52,670 nt of DNA, from assembly GCA_000934385.1 (NCBI GenBank), contig KN880599.1:1-52670 (forward strand), written 5' to 3'. Shown piece by piece: positions 21,780 through 31,036 of the stretch. This DNA is from Cylindrobasidium torrendii FP15055 ss-10. Lineage: Eukaryota; Basidiomycota; Agaricomycetes; Agaricales; Physalacriaceae. The notes below the pieces were generated by a model. It was not told where the DNA came from. It saw nothing but the letters and a program-made list of their open reading frames with translations, and searched no databases. The position numbers were made by a program, and so were the translations under genes. The first letter of the stretch is position 1, and each line of letters opens with the position of its first letter.

Positions 21780-24142
21780 TCAGTATTCGTCCTCGTACTC
21801 ATTGTCCTCGTCAACCTCGTCGCCCTCATTTTCCTCATCTTCGTTGTCTTCATCTTCGTCTCCATCCTCATCATCCTCGTCATTGTTATCCTCATCATCC
21901 TCGTCCTCGTCCTCGTCCCCGTTGTCCTCATCCTCCTCATCCTCCGAATCGTCCTCATCCTCCTCACCCTCGTCATTGTCCTCATTGCCTGCCTCATATT
22001 CCTCGATGGCTTCATAAGTAAACACCACCCCGGGCGCTGCGCTCGTCATCTCTGAATGTATCAATTCCAGCTCCCGAACGGCATCTGAGAGCGGACACTC
22101 ATTTGACACTGCCTCCCACCCGATGTGCAACTTCCGGAATGGTGCCTCTGCATTTCTCGAGCGAACCATGTCGACGTAGGCTTTTGCCGAGAATGTTTGA
22201 GTATCGGGGTCGGAGCTGCGATGCACCCAGCCCGCCAATACCAGTGTGTGCAAACGAGGAGCAACAAGAGACTCGCTCGAACTGTTCGGCGCTGTCAAGG
22301 TGTCCACAAGACGAATGGCCAGGTCTCTGCTTGCAATGCGCTCGAGCGCGAGACTCTTGAGGGTGTTGCTGGTGGCGTGGAGTAGCCGAAGCACATCCTC
22401 GTACTTGATCATTCCGCGGTGGTATCGAAAATCCTCCAGCGGACACTGAGAAACCTCGACCGCGTCTACCAGTGTAGCAAATACGCTGTCGTTGTCCCAA
22501 TCAAGCACGCTGAACGCGCCCCCAGTTATGCGTATAGCTGTAAGAGACGCCATGGACAGATGGTGCAAAATGGTTTCCAGTAGGTTTTCGTCAGTAGAGC
22601 AATGGTGGCGGATGTATAATGCTTTGTCTGTCTTCGACATCCTGAGGTCGTGCAGCTCCAAGAACGACAGGGTAGTCGCGGTAGCTTTGACGAGCCTCGC
22701 CAAATCAGAGCTCTTGACATCCCCTCGAGGGTATTTGACTGTTTGAAGCGGGCATTTCCAGCGTTCAATTGCATCGACAATAATTGGGAAAGTATCGTGC
22801 GATGTGTAGGCTATCCAGTCTGCGACTACCGTGCATATAGTGAGGGAGGTCAAAGAGGGAAGAGTAATCTTCTCGAGCAATTGCAGAAGGGCTTCCGTGT
22901 GTGGGTCGGGGACGATAAGCTCGAGTTGTTGGAGACAGGGGAGTGCCAACAGTGGCATATCGAGTAGTGCGGGCGTGCGATGGGTCACTATGCAGAAGGA
23001 GCACTGTTGAAGCCCTGGCGCTGCTCGTAAAAGAAGGCAGATTTCGTATACTGAATTGCCTGGAGATGAAAGGGCGCGGGGGTGGTATGGATACGCGGTC
23101 GAAAGTGACCTGACGGTATTCCATGGTAGGAGAAACCGCGAAATCGGGGAACGAACACTTGTGAATGATACCGTCTGCAGTTGTGCGCAGTGTTGGAACA
23201 AAGATGCTGGTTCACCAATAGTAGGGTCTGCAAAGTTGCTTTCGTATGACGATGATGTGTTCGTAATAGCCAAGTGCGTCAATGAGGATAACCGCCTAGC
23301 AAGAAGCTCCAGGCTGCGAATATGTCTATGCGGAAGAACGAGATCGAGCGACTTGATTCGGCGTGCGTGTGGCAAAAGGAAATGAACTAGATGATTTGGA
23401 ACCGAGTTCGATGTTGTGTTGAGTGCTGAGCCTGGATACAACGCGACGGAGAGTGTGTGTAGTCGAGCGCGGTCGAGCTGTACGCCCAAACGATTCAATT
23501 GACGAGATGTGTTGTCAAAATCATCGGATGGCAGTATCTTGAAAGATAGGTACGACCACACCTTCGGGTAGTCGACCACCACGGCCCTCCACCGTTGGCA
23601 GACCAATTCAATCGCCCACAGGACGCATTCCGGGTCTTTAAACGACCACAAGTCATTCCAATCTAGCTCCGCGCTCCTTTCTGGCATGTGGTCGACAGTG
23701 GACAGAAATATTTTCCGCAGTATCTCTGTTGGAAGGCGGCGTACGGGCGCTAAAATGCGCCTGCGAACACGAATCGCATTCTGAAGAAGCAGTTCTGTGC
23801 GCTTCTGAGATTCGATTTCCGCATCTATGCGGGATATCTGGTCGTGGTAAGATTTGCGCAGGGCGTAGAGATGCTCTGAATTTGCACGCAGCGCTGTTTT
23901 GTGGCTCTCGAGATCAGCAACGCTAGCCAGAATGATTCCCTCTTCCAGGGGCGTCGGAGATGTATTCGAATGGAGCAGATGATAGATCGAATTGATGGCA
24001 GAAGAGTCCTCGGTGAACGGTGCGTGTTGAGCAATTTTATGATTCGGGCAGAGGCAAAGTTCGTTGCTGCACTGGTCTGAGAGAGCGGAATGAAGCAGCG
24101 TCCCAGGTATAAAAAAAAGGGACACGAACCTTTGGTCGCCAT
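21780..24142 (-). CDS. FB2-4: large F-box protein with very acidic tail
   Basis: A 769-residue paralogue of FB2-3. The preferred model has a 13-nt first exon (24130-24142, M-A-T-K plus one base), an intron at 24077-24129 (GTTCGT...CTCAG) and a second exon at 21780-24076. The frame is also open without splicing from an ATG at 24227, so the start is uncertain. Order: DQCSNELCLCPNH, coiled coil, F-box (APVRRLPTEILRKIFLSTV, LVCQRWRAVVVDYPKVWS), LRR-like region, RKLHIGWEAVSNECPLSDAV, then about 69 residues that are three-quarters Asp/Glu up to the stop. The acidic tail is much longer than in FB2-3 and is encoded by an imperfect trinucleotide repeat. Confidence 0.82.
21783..21989 (-). repeat. Trinucleotide-type repeat encoding Asp/Glu tail
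   Basis: Imperfect GAG/GAC/GAT/GAA-type repeat (CTC/GTC/ATC/TTC on the plus strand) about 207 bp long, encoding the C-terminal acidic tail of FB2-4. It probably arose by replication slippage. The opposite strand gives a Ser-rich shadow reading frame that should not be annotated. Confidence 0.85.
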
Positions 24143-25239
24143 TTTGAGTCGACACGACCAGCGCGTAGCTTCCAGCGGTGAAGTGGTGGTAGTAGGAGAT
24201 AGAGACCTGCCCGATCGAGTGTGACATATGACATGTGATAGGTCACATTTGAGGCGTAGTTTTTGTGGGACAGTGGACACAATGTAGGAAGTTGTACACA
24301 CCAAACTGTCCTATTTGTGGTAAATCGAGGCTGAATTGAAGCGGGTACGTTGAATGACAAAACCAAGCTTCTTAACATTACCATCTTCCTCAATGATTCT
24401 GCTTGAAGTAAATGACCTCGCCGAGCGCCAGACTACTGAATTAGTCTCAGCCTGTAGTAGCTCACTGGTTCCAACCCCCCAGTAGCGTACTCGATATGCG
24501 CAAAGCGCGCTGGTGTACATGCGCTGTTCATGAATTTTCGCATAGTGTCCGACTCAAGCAAAGGCTGTTGTATCAGAAATTGCGGATTCAAGTGCGCTCA
24601 ACTGTTGTTGCAGCTGTCTTTCGTCAAGGAATCGAGTAAATGCAAGGCCGTAAAAATAAGTGAAGAGCGTTGTTATTTGGGTGATGCTAACCAGCGGCGA
24701 CCATGATGGTAGGAAGTGGGAGACTGAAGTACCGATCGTTGGACGGGCGTTCACTAGAACCCACTGGCGACCCATATAGGAGGGATAGCAATTAATTAGC
24801 TCATATGTAGAAGCATGCGAGACGACCGTCCGCAATCCCCATTGTGCAATTCTTCTGAAGTCTTTCGAATTCCCTCATAAATGAAGATTCATCTAGACTA
24901 CTCTTACTGATCTCATCTTCTCTCAGCGTTACTCAGCTTCTATGGGATTGTTTCAATTACTCATTGTTCAGGACGGTTAGCGTGCCGTACACCAAACGTT
25001 CTTGTTTGAGCTTCTGCTTACCAAGCGGAAATACGGAAAGCGGTTCGCTGACCGAATGGCGCTGTCAGTAATCTCTCGAATCGCATTGTGATGCCTTACT
25101 CGGCAAGATGCAGTCTAATTGGGAAGTGTTTCAATGCATTATAAAAGTCAACATCGTTCAAGTTTGACGATATCCATCGCTCTCCCATTTTCAACACAGT
25201 CAACAAAACAACCCTACTCTCAATAAACCCTTGACTACT
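24143..25239. other. Divergent intergenic region
   Basis: About 1.1 kb between FB2-4 (minus) and the MDR gene (plus). The left end holds an expanded version of the FB2-3 palindrome (TGTGAC...GTCACA at 24220-24247) and the shared CTCAGCCTGTA motif. No gene was recognised in the rest. Confidence 0.4.
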
Positions 25240-26473
25240 ATGTCGAACAACAGCCAACAGCTTGCCCTTTTCCTCGAGGCTCCCCAGGGAGCATTCGCTG
25301 TGCGCCCTACAGCCATTCCGAGTCCACTCAAGGGCGAAGTCCTCATCAAAGTCACCGCTACCGCTCTCAACCCTGTCGACTGGAAAATACAGGCGTACAA
25401 CATCTTCATAACGGAGTACCCCGCCATCCTTGGCCTCGACATTGCCGGAGAGGTCGTTGGACTCGGTGAAGGCGTGACCAACTTCAAGAATGGCGACAAA
25501 GTGTATGTCCCACCGACCTTGCGTGCGGGATTCCAACTTACTCTGCCCTACTAGCTTCGGACAGGGATTCTTCACCAACCAGTATGGCTCGTACGCCCAG
25601 TACGTGGCTCTTCCCACAGATATCATCGCCAAGGTGAGTAGTAGAGCAGATATCTGTGCTCGAACATGTACTAATTGGACGCAAAGATCCCGGAGAATGT
25701 GACTACCGATGCTGCTTCGACTCTCCCAACGACGTTCATCACAGCTGCCCTCGGCGTCGGTGCAGCGGAGGTCGGCGGTGGTCTTGATCCGTCGTTCGAA
25801 CTACAGCCCAAGTATAATGGCGAGACCGCCGTCGTCATTGGCGGAAGCACTTCTGTAGGACAATTTGGTCAGCTCCTCCTTGGTTTTACTCGATTATCAT
25901 GGATCTGACATCAACAAATAGCCATTCAACTTCTCAAGCTCTTGGGCTTCTCGAATATCATCGCATACGCTTCTAAGAAACATACCGAACTCCTCAAGTC
26001 ACTGGGAGCCACCGAAATCATCGACCGCAATGAGACTACGCTCTCAGATCTGCCCAGCAAGGTCAAGGGACCAGTCAAGTTCGTGTACGACTCCATCGCG
26101 TCGACGGAGACCCAAGAAATCGCCACTGCCATCGTGTCGACTGACGGCGTCGCCGTCACCGTCCTCGACGACTCGCGCAAGGTCAAGCCTGCCGACAAGA
26201 AGCTGGTACACATTCTGGGTAACTCCATGATTCCTGGCCGCAGGGAATTCGGCCAGAAAGTCTGGGGACGTCTGGAAAGCCTTCTCGCGGAGGGTAAGAT
26301 TTTGGTGAGTCCAACCAAGTCGACACACACACATCCAACTAACGAGCATACAGCCCAACCGCGTCGAGGTCCTGAAAGGTGGACTCAACGGAATTGTTGG
26401 AGGCTTGGGACGACTGCAGCGGGACGAGATAAGTGGAATTAAGCTCGTCGCTCGCCCCCACGAAACAGAGTAG
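25240..26473 (+). CDS. MDR-family oxidoreductase, zinc-less
   Basis: A 341-residue NAD(P)H-dependent medium-chain dehydrogenase/reductase of the quinone-oxidoreductase/enoyl-reductase type. Five exons; introns 25503-25554, 25634-25686, 25868-25921 and 26305-26353. The GroES-like N-terminal domain shows TALNPVDWKIQ and GLDIAGEVVGLGEGV. The Rossmann domain shows AVVIGGSTSVGQF-AIQLLKLLG, where the glycine-rich loop spans an exon junction. The catalytic-zinc Cys and His ligands and the structural-zinc Cys cluster are absent, so it is not a classical alcohol dehydrogenase. The substrate cannot be predicted. It stands alone rather than in a pathway cluster, and its stop is only about 100 bp from the convergent GNAT gene. 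Confidence 0.9.
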
Positions 26474-26570
26474 TTGCGCTATCCTAGTTTCTGAAGTTTG
26501 CCGAGTCGTCAGTATATAGATGATAATTTCCGATTTGAATATCACATCGGCCGTTGGATCGAACACCGCA

Positions 26571-27212
26571 CTATCCAGTGATTTCTATCTTCTCTTCCCC
26601 AACATACCCTTCAAGCGATGTCCTCCCCGGAGGTCCCCACACGACCAGGCCATCGTTCTTGAACATTTTGACCTTGCCCTTTCCCCAACGTACCATACCC
26701 AGCCTCTCCAGGGCCTTGCAACTCGTCAGGTTATCTTCCTCGCAGAAGCCCAAAACTTCTTTGACGCCGTGGTGTTCATGTGCGTACGCGATGAGCGCTT
26801 TCGCCGCCTCCGTTGCGTATCCTTTCCCCCTCGCCGCAGGTAGGAAGTTGAAACCGATATCTGGGGCAGGCCACCAAAGCTCCTTAGGGCACGAACGCGC
26901 TTGGACGAGAGAACACGTCCCGAGGTCCTCGCCTGTTTCTTTGAGTGTGACGTGAAACCAGCCTGGCCAGCCGGTTACGAGTGCTTGGGAATTACGCTGG
27001 CGGATGATGAACTGGACTTCCTCGAGTGCAGATGCACCGGGGAGGAAGTATCCTTGACCGGGGCGGGGGAGATGGACGCCTGAGTGGGTCATGAGAAGTT
27101 GAACAAAGTCAGTGTCCTTTTCGCGATCGGGAAAGTAATGGGTAAGGAAGAGACGAGGTGTCTCGATGCGAAAGTTGGGGTCGGGATTCCAGTCAGCTGT
27201 GGACGTCGACAT
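26571..27212 (-). CDS. GNAT N-acetyltransferase (RimJ/RimL-like)
   Basis: A 213-residue intronless acetyltransferase using acetyl-CoA. Landmarks: RIETPRLFLTHYFPDREKD at the start, typical of the RimJ/RimL branch; DIGFNFLPAARGKGYATEA, the acetyl-CoA-binding motif A (R-G-x-G-Y-A-T-E-A); and NLTSCKALERLGM, the motif B helix. The start is the ATG giving MSTSTADWNPDP; upstream codons lack support. The acceptor could be a small molecule or a protein N-terminus. It is unusual here in lacking introns among intron-rich neighbours. It is 215 bp downstream of the metacaspase on the same strand. Confidence 0.88.
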   Translation of the reverse strand: MSTSTADWNPDPNFRIETPRLFLTHYFPDREKDTDFVQLLMTHSGVHLPRPGQGYFLPGASALEEVQFIIRQRNSQALVTGWPGWFHVTLKETGEDLGTCSLVQARSCPKELWWPAPDIGFNFLPAARGKGYATEAAKALIAYAHEHHGVKEVLGFCEEDNLTSCKALERLGMVRWGKGKVKMFKNDGLVVWGPPGRTSLEGYVGEEKIEITG

Positions 27213-27426
27213 GATGGTGCTATCGAACTTGTATTTAGATGGCAATGACTCGAACTCGGAGTAACACCGATCGCGTGTGGTTTTATCAAAATAATCGAAA
27301 TAAGTACATGTAGTATCAAGTGGGAATGAGCTAATGGATAGGTAATGGCTATAGACGGCGGCATAGGTATTATGTACAGCAGATAAGCAAGATACGAAGT
27401 TACAGTTAATAGTATTATCGAGTACA

Positions 27427-29448
27427 TTATAGCATGAACATGGTAACTTTGGGGTCGACTTCAAGGGAACTCGAGAACTAAAACATACTTAGAATCGTCA
27501 CCTTCGATGCAGGAGCAGCTTACCTGAGCCTTCTGCCCCGTTCTTTGGTAATCCATTCGTTGACGAACCATCTTCAACAAGGCGGTCAACGTTGGAGTTG
27601 GGGAACTCTGTAGGGTGCGATAGAACGCGTTTGACATAACACCACCTCTTCCAAGGTCTCTCGCGTCGGAGCCATCCTTGCAGCCTGACCAACACGTCTA
27701 TATCCGTTTCGTCAGCCATCGAATGACAGATTAATGCATTACAAGGCGTACGACGTTTGCGTTGGCCGTTCGAAAGCGCCGTACCCGCCGCGCCGCACGC
27801 CTGCTTTTGAGATTTCCTTTGGAGTCGTACTATGTTGGCGATTACTCCCTATGAATGGTTATAAAATGATAGACGCACGACATTGGGCAAATCTAGAAGG
27901 GCGATCAGTCTTCTCATTCTCTACCATGACGAAGCTAACTCACCCAGGACAGTGCCGGAGCTACAGCACTAAAGATTTGCGTCAGATAGATTGCCTCTAC
28001 TGCGACGCGTCTCTTACATCAAAAACGCCGGTCAATCGACATCCGCGCGGAAGAGGTTCGACCAATATCTTGAACAAAGTCTATAATTCAGGTCAGCAAG
28101 GGGATAGACCACACCAGGAAGATGACATGCGTCGTCCGTTATGGCTTGGTTCTTGCCTTCAATAGGCCAAATTGCTGAGGAAAAGAAAAGCTGAGTCGGA
28201 AACAATATTACGCATTGGCCAACGCACTTTCGTCCTGGCCATCAGCCTCGTCACCGTCATAATCTTTCACCTGCCCTCCGTGACCGGAATCTACATTGCA
28301 TGAGTCGATTGGTTATTGCTGGATGCAAGTGGTCACTTACAGTGGACAAAGAAACTGTCGCCCGCCTCGGCATTCTTGACCAAGTTCTTCATCTGTTGGA
28401 TCTGTTTGAACAGTCATCAGAGATATAGAGCCGTATGGGGAAAAGCCTCACGATGTTGTCTTGCGTGGGCTTCAATTCCGATGCCACGTTCGGTTCGTCT
28501 GTCATCACACAAATATCTTCCATCTTGAATCCGTTGCTAAGGAGAAACGACACAGCCATCTGAACATCTGCCAAACATCCATCCAAAGGATTTTCGCCAT
28601 TGGTGTACTGGATGCCGATCTATGAGTGGCACCGATCAGTCCAACCTCTGCCGGTACGAAGGGGAAAGGTTGCTCACCACGAGCGCTTTCTTCTTTCCAT
28701 ACAGGTTCATGTCCGTATTCATGCGCCATTCGTTGACGAAGACTCGCGCGTTCGGTGATACTGTATAGGAGGCAGGAAAGAGAGAAGTATTGTCCGATTC
28801 TGGGCTGGACGGCGGCGAGTTGGACGGGTTCGGAGGATATCTGCACAAAATGGTAAATCAAATGAACCACATCCCAAAGAGAACACGCTTACTCAGGCTG
28901 TCCCGTAGCGCTAATCCAGTTGGCTTCTGGGAAGCCCTGAGGGTCATTCATATAGCGTGCAGGCGGCGAGTTCGATTGTGGTCGACCTTGAGATGTAGGC
29001 CGATCCTGCGTCCCATTGTTCGTCCCTCGAGATCGAGAGAACGCCATCCTGGGCGGCGCTGGCGGCGAAGACATAGGCTGAATACTAGGATTCCAGCCCC
29101 CGACGAACTTGTTCTGTGGTTGGAGGTAGTGTTCCTGACCGTAAGGGGGATACCCAGCTGCAGCTCTCGGAGGTTCCTGTGCTGGCGCGAAGGGAGGGTA
29201 TTGCTGTCCATAGGGAGGCTGGTGATAGCCGACCGGAGGGTTTGGAAACTGAGGATATTGACTGTATGGGCTCGCCTCAGGAAACGCTGGTCCCGGGGTG
29301 GGAAAGCACGGAGGTCCTCGCTGGTGCTCGGGGAGTGGCATGCCATAGCCAGACATCCCGCCATACGGTTGCGGTTGAGGGTAATATCTGAGGAAGTGAG
29401 TACGTCTGGTCAGCCTGTCGTTGAAGCTGCCACCCACCCAGTCTGCAT
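27427..29448 (-). CDS. MCA1: Type I metacaspase
   Basis: A 472-residue metacaspase, a Ca2+-dependent Arg/Lys-specific cysteine protease, assembled from 13 exons. Introns: 29388-29437, 28841-28892, 28620-28677, 28402-28451, 28291-28340, 28175-28227, 28081-28130, 27969-28017, 27893-27943, 27830-27878, 27698-27742, 27478-27523. The N-terminal ~170 residues are Pro/Tyr/Gln-rich, as in fungal prodomains. The p20 domain starts KKALVIGIQYTNG. It carries the catalytic His in HYSGHGGQ and continues DYDGDEADGQDETIWP, EPLPRGCRLTGVF. The catalytic Cys lies in DCCSSG rather than the usual DSCHSG. The p10-like end shows WSGCKDGSDARDLGRGGVMSN and closes VDPKVTMFML. The intron at 28081-28130 has a GC donor. 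One exon is 14 nt. The start (MQTG) is preceded by an in-frame stop and set by an exact 50-nt intron. Confidence 0.9.
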
Positions 29449-30002
29449 TGAAGAGGATCGAAGGGAGTATTGTGGGTAGCTCTGAGATGTGTGGTGGGTT
29501 TATGTAGGTGCAGTTGTGTTTGAAGTGAACATGAGACAGGACACGATGGCAACTCAGTCAAACACAGAGCAAAGTCCTGCTCTCGTGGGGAGTATCAGCG
29601 CACATCCGTGGAACCGGGTGAAATGAAGCAACACGCACTAAATGTTCATAGACAAAAGATAGCGTGATACGATCAATAGCTTCAACCATGAATTGTATAC
29701 TTTGGAAATGTACTAGCCCGCTGCATGTAGACTGTGGCGAAGCGATCCCCGCCTGACAGACGTATCGTCGCAATGGAAGAGTGGCGCCACGTCCTGTCTT
29801 CTGACCCTAGCGCAGTCTGGCATAATCGAAAGGATGCAGGCTGCGTTTCTCATCGGGGTTGTTGAAGGCACGACGCAGTCCGATACATGTTTTTCACGTC
29901 CAAACGCGCAGACGTTCCCATGGGGCTCAAAGGCTCCGTAGTACCAAGTCCCCACATTTCGCAGCGTCATACATACATTGTTTAGCAATTGTCCGTCCTA
30001 AC
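29449..30002. other. Intergenic region, no gene seen
   Basis: Promoter side of the metacaspase and 3' flank of the small gene at 30003. No other feature recognised. Confidence 0.35.
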
Positions 30003-30310
30003 TTAGTATGGTTGCTCAAGAATATGAATGGGGTCATTGGGGTTTAGAGCTTGGAGCGCCAGCCTCGAGGTCTGTGGATCCACCTTAAACAAAACATAAA
30101 CCATAAAACAAGCATTTATCGATGTGGACGAAACGATTCCGGACCTACCGTATACTGCATCTTCAACGCTTCGAACAGACCGGCAAAAGCCATATGAAAG
30201 ATCTCAGTCGGAGGCACGATGTCGGATGAAAAGTGTGAGAGTGAGAGTTCGAAGGAGAGAGGCAACGGATCGAGCCACGCGGTACCGTCCGACTGGCTGT
30301 AAAACTGCAT
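30003..30310 (-). CDS. Small two-exon protein, unknown
   Basis: Exon 30149-30310 (54 codons) and exon 30003-30083 (26 codons plus stop), joined across an intron at 30084-30148 (GTAGGT...TTTAAG) without breaking the frame. The 80-residue product starts MQFYSQSDGTAWLDPLPL, has a mildly hydrophobic middle (IFHMAFAGLFEALKMQYT) and ends IHILEQPY. The composition looks coding, with no low complexity, but I recognise no family. The ATG directly overlaps a possible acceptor (ATGCAG), so this may instead be the last two exons of a longer gene starting upstream, though I found no convincing upstream exon. Confidence 0.45.
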
Positions 30311-31036
30311 TTCATGAATGTGGCGCGAGTCCTACATGTCCCCGTGCTCCAATAAACATCTACAAGCTTATTCACCAACATTGGTTTCCGTGCGTTAAAG
30401 TCGTGTTTCTTATCAATGCATTGTGCCGCACTGAGTCTGGTCCAGGGGGAGCCTCGTTTATCAATGCATTGCTCTCCAGGAAGTACCATTGAAGTCATAC
30501 CAAGTTTCGGCTTTACTCCCACTACCGCACTCACGCATATCACAATTATCCTCCCCAAAAACCGACTACTCGAAGTACCAGGTACCGAGGCTTGCACGCC
30601 CCTCCCCTCCCTGCGCAATCTTGCAGTTGACTTTGCTAGCGTTCATTTCACAAAAGCTCGTGCATTTAAAGAAGCCCATAGTAGTGGCACATTAACATGG
30701 GATGGTCGAAGTCAAGTAGGAGAAGAAGGCGAAGAGCACAACGCATAGATGTGAAGCGCTCTACTTACGAAGGCGCAACCATATAGAACATCCTTGTAAG
30801 TAGTACAGACGGTATGTATGTAGGTACGAACGAATTGAAGAAGAGAAACCGAACAAGCTATAGTCATGTCAATCGTCGTGATAAGTCGTTAAAGTTAAGT
30901 TAATTCTTTCGAATGAGAGAAAGCCGGAACCAGAAATTGTGTATGTATGTATACGGAATAACCTTCCAGTCCTATGAGTCCATTACAGAAAAAAGAGCGG
31001 AGATGGGTTTGCCCTCGAGTGGACTACTCTGCGCGC
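30311..31036. other. Intergenic region with a short direct repeat
   Basis: About 0.7 kb. TTATCAATGCATTG occurs twice in direct orientation (30410-30423 and 30458-30471). A plus-strand ORF at 30416-30748 has some leucine-rich character but no supportable identity. Confidence 0.35.

Noticed and set aside
21736..22017. Plus-strand Ser-rich ORF
   Set aside because: It is the antisense of the acidic repeat at the end of FB2-4.
21396..24247. TGTGAC...GTCACA dyads as an FB2 operator
   Set aside because: The dyads overlap the possible upstream start codons (ATGTCACAC) of FB2-3 and FB2-4 and occur in only two copies of a duplicated region, so conservation may reflect recent duplication rather than binding.
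27498..27719. ORF starting MADETDIDVLV as a separate small gene
   Set aside because: The same DNA in another frame encodes the metacaspase end (WSGCKDGSDARDLGRGG), with introns on both sides, so this ORF is a shadow.
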